Positions 1 to 5,499 are shown, counted from the stretch's first letter. The stretch is 5,838 bases of DNA from Draconibacterium orientale (GCA_020718315.1 DYSK01000117.1:1-5838); one strand, 5' to 3'. Made by a program: numbers and translations. The notes: a model not told the origin generated them from the letters alone.

Positions 1-839
1 CATTGCCATACACCGCTATCGAAGGATTAAAATACATTGATAAAATTATTGAAATCGACCAATCGCCCATTGGGCGAACACCACGATCAAATCCGGCGAC
101 TTATACAAAAGTTTTTGACGATATACGGAAACTCTATACGGATTTGCCCGAAGCAAAAATTCGAGGCTATGAAGCCGGAAGATTTAGTTTTAATGTGAAA
201 GGCGGTCGTTGCGAAACGTGTAAAGGCGCAGGAATCAATGTGATTGAAATGAATTTCCTTCCCGATGTTTCGGTCGTTTGTGACGATTGTCAGGGCAAAC
301 GATACAATCGTGAAACCTTGGAAGTGCGGTACAAAGGAAAATCGATAAACGATGTTTTGAATATGACCATTGATCAAGCCGTTGAATTCTTCGAAAACAT
401 TCCTTTTATCATTCGTAAAATAAAAACTTTGCAAGAAGTAGGTTTGGGATATATAACGCTCGGACAGCAATCAACTACTTTGTCGGGAGGAGAAGCACAA
501 CGAGTAAAACTTGCTACTGAGCTTTCGAAAAAATCGACCGGAAATACTTTGTACATTTTGGATGAGCCCACTACCGGATTGCATTTTGAAGACGTAAGTG
601 TATTGCTGGATGTTTTAAACAAATTAATGCTTGGAGGAAATACCATTGTTGTGATTGAACACAATATGGAAGTGATAAAAGTGGCCGATCATTTGATTGA
701 TTTGGGACCCGATGGCGGCGAAGGTGGCGGCACCATTGTGGCCAGTGGAACACCTGAGCAGGTGTGCAAAAGTGGCAAAGGATATACGTCTCTATTTTTA
801 AACGATGTTTTAGAGAAATGCGAATCTCAATCTAAATAA
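1..839 (+). CDS. uvrA: UvrA, excinuclease ABC subunit A, C-terminal part (5' end outside window)
   Basis: UvrA is the damage-recognition ATPase of nucleotide excision repair; it dimerises, loads UvrB on damaged DNA and acts in the cytoplasm. The reading frame is open from the left edge (first full codon at base 3) and ends at TAA 837-839, giving about 278 residues of a protein usually near 940. Seen in order, numbered from base 3: SPIGRTPRSNPATYT (21-35); the second zinc module C70-x2-C73-x19-C93-x2-C96, inserted in the second ATPase domain; the ABC signature LSGGEAQR (160-167); Walker B LYILDEPTTGLH (183-194); and the H-loop H220 in VIEHNM. The matching Walker A lies upstream, outside the window. 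The C-terminus (about residues 253-278) is short and poorly conserved, as is usual. The 3' end overlaps the convergent aroA by 13 bases. Identification is firm; nothing suggests it is broken. Confidence 0.97.
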   Translation, partial: LPYTAIEGLKYIDKIIEIDQSPIGRTPRSNPATYTKVFDDIRKLYTDLPEAKIRGYEAGRFSFNVKGGRCETCKGAGINVIEMNFLPDVSVVCDDCQGKRYNRETLEVRYKGKSINDVLNMTIDQAVEFFENIPFIIRKIKTLQEVGLGYITLGQQSTTLSGGEAQRVKLATELSKKSTGNTLYILDEPTTGLHFEDVSVLLDVLNKLMLGGNTIVVIEHNMEVIKVADHLIDLGPDGGEGGGTIVASGTPEQVCKSGKGYTSLFLNDVLEKCESQSK

Positions 840-2083
840 TGCCATTTTGCTCCCAATTTGTGGAGATCGTCGAAAAAATGCGGATACGATTTTTCAACAC
901 TTTCAGATTCTGAAATTTCGACAGAATTTTCCGCCGACAATCCTAATATTGCAGCCATCATAGCCATTCGATGATCTTGAAACGATGAAACCCGACCACC
1001 GCGCGCCTGTTTTCCATCAATGATCATTTCATCCTCCACTATTTCGATGTGGAGTCCCAATGTGTCAAAAATTTGCTGAATAGCTTCTGCCCGATTGCTC
1101 TCTTTGTGTTTGAGTCGATGAACACCTTTAATACGACTAATCCCCTTACAAGCAGCAGCCAAAGCGGCCAATGGCGGAAACAAATCGGGCGATTCAGTTG
1201 CATCAAATTCAAAAGCCTTTAATTGATTTTTTTGAACGAACAGGCTGTTTTCTATTTGATCGACAGTAGCGCCCACTTTTTTCAACACATCCACAATCTG
1301 TTTATCGCCTTGAAATGAATCTGCCCGCAAATTTTCGATCCGAACAGATCCATTTATCGCTGCAGCCACCACGAGAAAAGCCGCTCCACTCCAATCGCCT
1401 TCAACAGTGTACTCAGAGTTGAAGTACGTCTGATTTCCCGGAATGACAAACTGATTGTAATCGTTCTGAATTATATTTATTCCGAAATCTGCCAATAGTC
1501 GCATTGTCATATCGATATAAGGCTTGCTTTTAAGGTTCGAAACCACTAGCTCACTCGAAAATTTTGCTTTGGGCAAAGCCATCAAAAGGCCACTTAATAA
1601 TTGAGAGCCTTCGCTCGAATTGAACGCCAACATTCCGGTTTTCATCGGGCCATTTATCCGAATGGGAGCAAAACCATTGTCTGTTTCGCATTTCGCACCC
1701 AAAGCGCTCAACACATTTTCGATTAAAATCAACGGTCGTTTTCTTAAAGTCCCACGGGCATCGAGCGAAAATTGTTGGTCAGTAAGTGCCAGAATGGGAG
1801 AAAACAAACGAATTCCTAAACCGGACTCACCAATATTTAAATGATTTGTTTTGGGTCGATTTTTGGATGAAAACACCAGAGAATTTCCATTTCTTTGAAC
1901 AGTTTGCCCCAAATCCTGAACCAATCGCAAAGCAGCCTCAGCATCGGCACTGGATGTAAATCCATTCAAAGTTGTGACCGCTTCCGACAAAAAAGCGGCA
2001 GCAATGGCGCGCTGGAGCATACTTTTTGATGCCGGAGCATAAAGTTGCCCTTGTATTTTCGAAGGCTTAATTTCGATTTTCAT
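827..2083 (-). CDS. aroA: 3-phosphoshikimate 1-carboxyvinyltransferase (EPSP synthase)
   Basis: The enzyme transfers enolpyruvate from PEP to shikimate 3-phosphate, giving EPSP, the immediate precursor of chorismate. The 418 residues match the usual length (about 420-440). Visible motifs: ASKSMLQR (18-25; K20, S21 and R25 bind phosphate); GESGLGIR (85-92), equivalent to the E. coli GNAGTAMR loop; RKRP (114-117); GSQ (159-161), the shikimate phosphate site; EGDWSGAA (228-235); D300 in ESPDLFPPLAALAA, the likely catalytic Asp; RLKHKESNR (323-331), replacing the usual RVKETDR; DHRMAM (370-375); and K398 in VEKSYPHFF. All core charged residues are present. The PEP/glyphosate loop is divergent (T97 and P101 of E. 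coli become L89 and L93), probably lineage variation. It is the last gene of the operon, 3 bases after the DAHP synthase stop; its own stop TGA (829-827) lies inside the end of uvrA. No Shine-Dalgarno is evident; the chosen ATG is the first in frame after the upstream gene and fits the family N-terminus. Confidence 0.95.
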   Translation of the reverse strand: MKIEIKPSKIQGQLYAPASKSMLQRAIAAAFLSEAVTTLNGFTSSADAEAALRLVQDLGQTVQRNGNSLVFSSKNRPKTNHLNIGESGLGIRLFSPILALTDQQFSLDARGTLRKRPLILIENVLSALGAKCETDNGFAPIRINGPMKTGMLAFNSSEGSQLLSGLLMALPKAKFSSELVVSNLKSKPYIDMTMRLLADFGINIIQNDYNQFVIPGNQTYFNSEYTVEGDWSGAAFLVVAAAINGSVRIENLRADSFQGDKQIVDVLKKVGATVDQIENSLFVQKNQLKAFEFDATESPDLFPPLAALAAACKGISRIKGVHRLKHKESNRAEAIQQIFDTLGLHIEIVEDEMIIDGKQARGGRVSSFQDHRMAMMAAILGLSAENSVEISESESVEKSYPHFFDDLHKLGAKWHYLD

Positions 2084-2086
2084 TCT

Positions 2087-3184
2087 TTATACAAAAACCC
2101 GATTAATAATATCCGTTTGTTTATTGATACTTTCCTGATGAATGGCTTTGAAAATTTTCGAGACAAGTTCAGTGCTTAGACCTTTGGATTGCCCAAGCGC
2201 AATACTTTGTTCCAATATTTCGCTCCAGCGGTTGTTTTGCAAAACGATCATATTGTTTTCGCGTTTAAATTCGCCTATTTCCAATGCCACTTTCATTCTG
2301 GCTTCGAGCAACTCCACCAATTCCTGATCAAAATGATCAATCTTTTTACGCAAATCAAATAGTTTTGAATGAACATATTGGGCATCTCCTTTCGAACGAA
2401 TAATCAAGGAGTCGATGAGTTCGGCATACTGTTCGGGCGTGATTTGTTGCTTTGCATCACTCCAAGCCTTGTCCGGATCGGGATGTACTTCTATGATCAA
2501 TCCATCAAAATCCATATCCATCGCCTTTTGCGAAATTTCGAATAAAAGCGAACGTTTTCCTCCAATATGACTTGGATCGTTCAGGATTAATAGTTCCGGA
2601 AATCTTCTTTTCAATTCAATTGGAATTTGCCAATTGGGCGCATTTCGAAAAGCGGTATCGCCATAACTGCTAAATCCGCGATGGATTGCTCCCAATTTGG
2701 TTATTCCTACTTTATTTAATCGTTCCAAAGCGCCAATCCATAACTCCAGATCGGGATTGATAGGATTTTTCACAAATACAGGTATATCGACACCTTGCAG
2801 AGCATCTGCAATCTCTTGAACGGCAAACGGATTGACACTTGTTCTTGCTCCAATCCACAACACATCAATGTTGTGTTTCAATGCTTCGTAAGTATGTTTG
2901 GCATTTGCGACTTCAGTGGCCACTTTTAAACCGGTTTCTTGCTTCACTTTACTCAACCATTTAAGTCCCACAGTACCAACTCCTTCGAAACTATTTGGGC
3001 GCGTGCGTGGTTTCCAAATTCCCGCTCTAAAAACGGACACATTCTGTTTAGCCAATTCGCGGGCTGTTGTCAATACTTGTTCTTCTGTTTCGGCGCTACA
3101 AGGTCCGGCGATAAGCAAAGGACGCTGTTCGGTATGTTTTAATCCCCAATTTGCTAAGGGAAGTAAATTCAGTTCTGTTTTCAT
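2087..3184 (-). CDS. Bifunctional 3-deoxy-7-phosphoheptulonate synthase / chorismate mutase (C-terminal AroQ)
   Basis: The N-terminal domain (about 1-262) is a KDO8PS-like (type I-beta) DAHP synthase, condensing PEP with erythrose 4-phosphate at entry to the shikimate pathway. Motifs: GPCSAE (27-32); FRAGIWKPRTRPNSFEG (52-68); ATEV (89-92); WIGARTS (110-116); VKNP (138-141); HRGF (168-171); NDPSHIGG (202-209); IEVHPDP (231-237). C29, H206, E232 and D243 are the probable metal ligands by family pattern. The C-terminal domain (about 275-357) is an AroQ chorismate mutase that makes prephenate: LRKKID (278-283), R296, K307, R319 and Q356 match R11, R28, K39, R51 and Q88 of the E. coli domain. By an ungapped hand alignment the D48 and E52 positions are Q316 and W320. 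There is no N-terminal ACT or ferredoxin-like domain; in characterised enzymes of this layout the mutase domain carries allosteric control. The start ATG overlaps the tyrA stop as ATGA (3184-3181), implying translational coupling. Confidence 0.95.
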   Translation of the reverse strand: MKTELNLLPLANWGLKHTEQRPLLIAGPCSAETEEQVLTTARELAKQNVSVFRAGIWKPRTRPNSFEGVGTVGLKWLSKVKQETGLKVATEVANAKHTYEALKHNIDVLWIGARTSVNPFAVQEIADALQGVDIPVFVKNPINPDLELWIGALERLNKVGITKLGAIHRGFSSYGDTAFRNAPNWQIPIELKRRFPELLILNDPSHIGGKRSLLFEISQKAMDMDFDGLIIEVHPDPDKAWSDAKQQITPEQYAELIDSLIIRSKGDAQYVHSKLFDLRKKIDHFDQELVELLEARMKVALEIGEFKRENNMIVLQNNRWSEILEQSIALGQSKGLSTELVSKIFKAIHQESINKQTDIINRVFV

Positions 3185-4029
3185 AGTGATTGATTGATTA
3201 TTTTGTAAATAGCATTTGATTTTTCCATCAATTGGTTTAATCCTAGTTTATCTTCATTTTGGATATGCATTTTAAAAAGTTCAAGATTTGATATATATAG
3301 CTCCAATGCTTCGAGCATATTGTCTTTATTTTGAAGAAATACCGGATTCCACATGGCGGCAGAACTTCCTGCCAAACGCACTGTTGATGCAAAACCACCG
3401 CCGGCCAAATTAAAAATATTTCTCTCTTTATCTTCCACATTGTAGGCGGTTAAAGCCAGCGAAAAAGACAAAATATGCGATAAATGCGAGAGATAAGCCA
3501 AGTCCCGATCGTGTTCTTTTGCATCCATAAAGATTAATTTCATATTCAGCGATTTAAATAGGAGTTTGGCCAAATTTAAAGGCATACGGTCGTTTTGTTC
3601 TGGATTGCAAATAATGGCAACTTTGTCGGCAAAAAGCTGTTCGAACGAAGCGGCCGGCCCTGAATTTTCGATGCCGGCCATTGGATGAGCAGCCACAAAA
3701 TTTTTGCCTTTCGGGTGCTTTGCAGCCAATTCGGTTATTTCACGTTTTGTAGAACCCATATCCACAACAACTTGATCTTGCAACTGATCCAATAGAACAG
3801 GAATTAATTCCAAAATTCCATCAACGGGTGTGGCCAAAATAATAATATCCGCTTCTTGAGCTCCGGGCAAAATTTCGACCGAGCGATCAATAATCTGGTT
3901 TTCTATACAATACGAAAGATTTTCAGGTGCTTTATCGAAACCTAAAATTTCGTCGGCAAAAGCACTTTTACGTAAACTTTTGGCCAAAGAGCCGCCTATC
4001 AATCCCAATCCAATAATAAATACTTTCAT
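3181..4029 (-). CDS. tyrA: Prephenate dehydrogenase, ACT-less
   Basis: TyrA oxidatively decarboxylates prephenate to 4-hydroxyphenylpyruvate with NAD(P)+, the committed step to tyrosine. Seen: an N-terminal Rossmann fold with GLGLIGGS (7-14) and an acidic residue D32 ending beta-2 (FDK), which suggests preference for NAD+; LATPVD (65-70); DMGSTK (90-95); AHPMAGIENSG (114-124), with H115 the catalytic histidine and S123 nearby; HDRDLAYLSHLSH (173-185); and ASTVRLAGSSAAMW (214-227), with R218 at the prephenate-binding arginine position. The 282 residues end after the helical dimerisation domain, with no C-terminal ACT domain and no fused mutase, so tyrosine feedback through ACT is not expected here. 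It starts 1 base after the aminotransferase stop and ends in an ATGA overlap with the next gene. The ATG at 4029 places the GxGxxG motif at the usual position near the N-terminus. Confidence 0.95.
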   Translation of the reverse strand: MKVFIIGLGLIGGSLAKSLRKSAFADEILGFDKAPENLSYCIENQIIDRSVEILPGAQEADIIILATPVDGILELIPVLLDQLQDQVVVDMGSTKREITELAAKHPKGKNFVAAHPMAGIENSGPAASFEQLFADKVAIICNPEQNDRMPLNLAKLLFKSLNMKLIFMDAKEHDRDLAYLSHLSHILSFSLALTAYNVEDKERNIFNLAGGGFASTVRLAGSSAAMWNPVFLQNKDNMLEALELYISNLELFKMHIQNEDKLGLNQLMEKSNAIYKIINQSL

Positions 4030-4030
4030 C

Positions 4031-5197
4031 TTATTCGCTTTTAATTCGGTTTAATGCTTCTCTTAAAACTGTTTCGTTGCTGGTTAATGAAAGTCGAATG
4101 AAACGCTCACCATTTTTCCCAAAAATAAATCCGGGAGTGATAAAGACTTTCTTATTTTGGAGGATATCCTCGCTAAAAGATTCGGACGAAAGCGCCTGTT
4201 TTGGAATTTTTGCCCAAACAAACATACCTGAGGCTTCGGTATTGTAATCGCACAAAAGCGTATCCAATATATACTGGGCAATTTTTTTTCTCTCTGAATA
4301 AATGTTTCTTTGATTTTCGTACCATTCAGAAGTAGTGCGTAAAGCTTCTGCAGCGGCAATTTGAATCGGCTTGAACATACCGGAATCCATATTTGATTTT
4401 ACTTTTAATATTGCTTGAATATATTCTGCAGCACCGCCAATCATCCCAACACGCCATCCGGCCATATTGTGCGATTTGCTCAATGAATTCAATTCGATAG
4501 CCACTTCTTTGGCATTTTTCACCGACAATAGACTCAGTGGATTGTTGGTACTGATTAAACTATATGGATTGTCGTTCACAATTAAAATCCCATGTTTTCT
4601 GCCAAAAGCGATCAATCGCTCAAAAAGTTGCATCGAAGCGGGTTTCCCGGTGGGCATGTTTGGGTAATTTACCCACATCAGTTTCACATTTGTCAGATCG
4701 CTTTTTTCGATTTCTTCCAAATCCGGGCACCAATTATTTTCTTCCGTCAGGTTGTAAATTCGGCTTTTCGCCTCACAGATAGATGTGGCAGAACCATAGG
4801 CCGGATAGCCCGGATCGGGAATGAGCACTTCGTCGCCCGAATTGAGAAAAGCCAAAGAAATATGCATAATCCCTTCTTTAGAACCAAATAATGGAAGAAT
4901 TTCATTTTCGGGATTCAAATCAACCCGGTAATATTTTTTGTACCAATCAGAAAATGCAGCACGAAGTTCCGGAATTCCTATATAGCTTTGATATCCATGA
5001 TTTGCAGTCAATAGAGCCGCTTGCATTAATTCCTGAACAATGTTTTCCGAAGGAGCTAAATCGGGGTTTCCAATTCCCAAATTAATAACAGCATCTCCAT
5101 TGGTATTCATCTTTCGAATTTCAGCCAATTTGGTAGAAAAATAATATTCGTCCACCGCTTCAATTCGTTTTGCAACTTGTATTTGCTTTATCATCAT
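4031..5197 (-). CDS. PLP-dependent class I/II aminotransferase, probably aromatic
   Basis: This is a fold-type I aminotransferase. From its context it probably converts 4-hydroxyphenylpyruvate (and perhaps phenylpyruvate or prephenate) to the amino acid with glutamate as donor; the sequence alone does not fix the substrate. The 388 residues are full length. Motifs: NLGIGNPD (39-46); YQSYIGIPELR (69-79); FGSKEG (104-109), the PLP phosphate loop; PDPGYPAY (127-134); VNYPNMPTG (176-184), with N180 at the PLP-ring Asn; NDNPY (208-212), with D209 contacting the pyridine nitrogen and Y212 its O3'; SLSKSHNMAGWRVG (238-251), with K241 the Schiff-base lysine; and ERFIRLS (364-370), with R368 the carboxylate-binding arginine. 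It is the first structural gene of the operon. Two adjacent ATG codons (5197 and 5194) could start it. Upstream lie an A-rich run and a weak GGAAAG about 16-22 bases away. The start sits about 22 bases after the second attenuator U-tract. Confidence 0.93.
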   Translation of the reverse strand: MMIKQIQVAKRIEAVDEYYFSTKLAEIRKMNTNGDAVINLGIGNPDLAPSENIVQELMQAALLTANHGYQSYIGIPELRAAFSDWYKKYYRVDLNPENEILPLFGSKEGIMHISLAFLNSGDEVLIPDPGYPAYGSATSICEAKSRIYNLTEENNWCPDLEEIEKSDLTNVKLMWVNYPNMPTGKPASMQLFERLIAFGRKHGILIVNDNPYSLISTNNPLSLLSVKNAKEVAIELNSLSKSHNMAGWRVGMIGGAAEYIQAILKVKSNMDSGMFKPIQIAAAEALRTTSEWYENQRNIYSERKKIAQYILDTLLCDYNTEASGMFVWAKIPKQALSSESFSEDILQNKKVFITPGFIFGKNGERFIRLSLTSNETVLREALNRIKSE

Positions 5198-5219
5198 TTC
5201 TATTTTTTAATTTCTTTCC

Positions 5220-5249
5220 AAAAAAAAAGTTCTACTCCCGCAGAACTTC
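5220..5249 (-). terminator. Attenuator 2: intrinsic terminator before the aminotransferase gene
   Basis: On the minus strand GAAGTTCTG (5249-5241) pairs with TAGAACTTT (5234-5226) across a 6-base loop CGGGAG. The stem has 9 bp, of which the two end pairs are G-U. It runs into nine consecutive T residues (5228-5220). The stem is modest in G+C but the U-tract is uninterrupted. Its 5' arm is shared with the competing antiterminator, as expected for an attenuator. The aminotransferase ATG lies 22 bases downstream. Confidence 0.8.
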
Positions 5250-5279
5250 AGCTATTTATATAAAGCATCCGTTCTGCAG
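5238..5279 (-). promoter_or_regulatory. Antiterminator pairing of attenuator 2
   Basis: CTGCAGAAC (5279-5271) can pair with GTTCTGCGG (5246-5238) for 9 bp including one G-U, enclosing a 24-base loop. The 3' half includes most of the 5' arm of terminator 2, so the two structures exclude each other. The antiterminator looks at least as stable as the terminator (five G-C pairs against two). Its 5' half begins on the base right after the leader 2 stop codon, so a ribosome reaching the stop would cover it and favour the terminator, whereas one stalled on upstream Tyr or Phe codons would leave it free. Confidence 0.75.
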
Positions 5280-5330
5280 CTACTCCAGATAATAATAAAA
5301 TCCATAAAAAAATTCGCAATGGGCCATCAT
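5280..5330 (-). CDS. Leader peptide 2 (Phe/Tyr-rich, attenuation)
   Basis: This is a 16-codon reading frame, MMAHCEFFYGFYYYLE, ending in TAG 5282-5280. Seven of the 16 residues are aromatic (F7, F8, Y9, F11, Y12, Y13, Y14), with no Trp. Three Tyr codons in a row lie just before Leu-Glu-stop. The start context GAAATGATG is identical to that of leader 1 and of the aminotransferase. It begins 10 bases after the terminator 1 U-tract, and its stop abuts the antiterminator. The role is presumably that of a ribosome-stalling sensor of charged Phe- and Tyr-tRNA rather than a peptide with a function of its own. AT-rich DNA favours Phe and Tyr codons by chance, but position, structure and the sister leader make a real leader likely. 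Confidence 0.82.
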   Translation of the reverse strand: MMAHCEFFYGFYYYLE

Positions 5331-5340
5331 TTCAATTATT

Positions 5341-5377
5341 AAAAAAAAAGAGTCCCACATTTCCTTGGAACTCTTTT
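5341..5377 (-). terminator. Attenuator 1: intrinsic terminator after leader peptide 1
   Basis: On the minus strand AAAAGAGTTCC (5377-5367) pairs with GGGACTCTTTT (5356-5346) across a 10-base loop. The stem has 11 bp with one T-G wobble. Nine T residues run from 5349 to 5341, the first four of them paired with the A-run at the base of the stem. It lies 30 bases after the leader 1 stop codon and just before the start of leader 2. It has the form of a standard rho-independent terminator and is the stronger of the two hairpins. Confidence 0.85.
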
Positions 5378-5406
5378 ATAAATTATATTTACACAAAGCT
5401 TTCCCC
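5367..5406 (-). promoter_or_regulatory. Possible antiterminator pairing of attenuator 1
   Basis: GGAA and CTTT within GGGGAAAGCTTT (5406-5395) can pair with TTCC (5370-5367) and AAAG (5376-5373), two 4-bp blocks separated by tandem A-G/G-A mismatches. This would occupy the 5' arm of terminator 1. The segment begins on the base after the leader 1 stop codon, the same geometry as in attenuator 2, which supports it. The pairing is weak, and a bulged alternative using TTGG and AAC inside the leader 1 coding region also exists, so the exact structure is uncertain. Confidence 0.4.
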
Positions 5407-5460
5407 TTATGGTGTTCTAAACCAATAATAAAAATAGCTGTATGTATAAGTTGTCATCAT
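5407..5460 (-). CDS. Leader peptide 1 (Tyr/Phe/Trp-rich, attenuation)
   Basis: This is a 17-codon reading frame, MMTTYTYSYFYYWFRTP, ending in TAA 5409-5407. Eight residues are aromatic: Tyr at 5, 7, 9, 11 and 12, Phe at 10 and 14, Trp at 13. All three aromatic amino acids derived from chorismate are represented, with the run YFYYWF (9-14) near the end. Its ATG lies only 8 bases beyond the -7 box, so the transcript probably has a very short 5' end. Start context is GAAATGATG, as for leader 2 and the aminotransferase. It precedes terminator 1 by 30 bases. The presumed role is to sense charging of Tyr-, Phe- and possibly Trp-tRNA. It is too short for routine gene calling. Confidence 0.84.
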   Translation of the reverse strand: MMTTYTYSYFYYWFRTP

Positions 5461-5468
5461 TTCGACTA

Positions 5469-5499
5469 CAAAAGTAAACTAGTTTCTTAGACTTCCAAA
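5469..5499 (-). promoter_or_regulatory. Bacteroidota-type promoter of the aromatic operon
   Basis: Reading the minus strand, TTTG (5499-5496) and TACTTTTG (5476-5469) are separated by 19 bases. This matches the Bacteroidota primary sigma factor consensus TTTG, 19-21 bases, TAnnTTTG at every fixed position. The start of transcription is expected a few bases downstream, about 5466-5461, just before leader peptide 1. No operator or repressor site is obvious around it, consistent with control by attenuation. Confidence 0.75.

Larger units (their letters stand above)
5198..5468 (-). promoter_or_regulatory. Tandem attenuator leader of the aromatic amino acid operon
   Basis: This roughly 265-base untranslated leader precedes the aminotransferase and explains nearly all of the intergenic stretch. 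In transcription order it holds leader peptide 1, intrinsic terminator 1, leader peptide 2, a strong antiterminator pairing and intrinsic terminator 2, then an A-rich start region for the aminotransferase. No other minus-strand gene lies between the promoter and these hairpins, and the right-hand gene runs the other way, so both terminators can only act on the operon itself. Inference: stalling of ribosomes on Tyr/Phe/Trp codons when those aminoacyl-tRNAs are scarce lets polymerase read through; ample supply causes termination. I found no resemblance to a T-box or other riboswitch. Confidence 0.85.

Noticed and set aside
87..753. Several minus-strand open frames inside uvrA
   Set aside because: They overlap one another and lie antisense to conserved UvrA motifs (zinc module, ABC signature, Walker B). 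They are best explained as chance open frames.
2898..3197. Plus-strand open frames of about 100 and 67 codons within the DAHP synthase gene
   Set aside because: They are shadows of the strongly motif-supported minus-strand gene, and their translations resemble no family I know.
5220..5377. The two hairpins with U-tracts as ordinary gene terminators
   Set aside because: No minus-strand gene ends upstream of them: the neighbouring gene on the right runs on the plus strand and away. They lie between a promoter and its own first gene, so they are attenuators.
5280..5460. Aromatic-rich leaders as a chance product of AT-rich DNA
   Set aside because: TAT and TTT codons are common in such DNA, so one match alone would be weak. 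Two independent frames with identical start contexts, a TGG codon, a terminator after each, a competing antiterminator and an aromatic operon downstream make chance unlikely.
5198..5468. A T-box or metabolite riboswitch
   Set aside because: There is no T-box-like bulge, specifier loop arrangement or recognisable aptamer. The aromatic-codon leaders give a simpler explanation.
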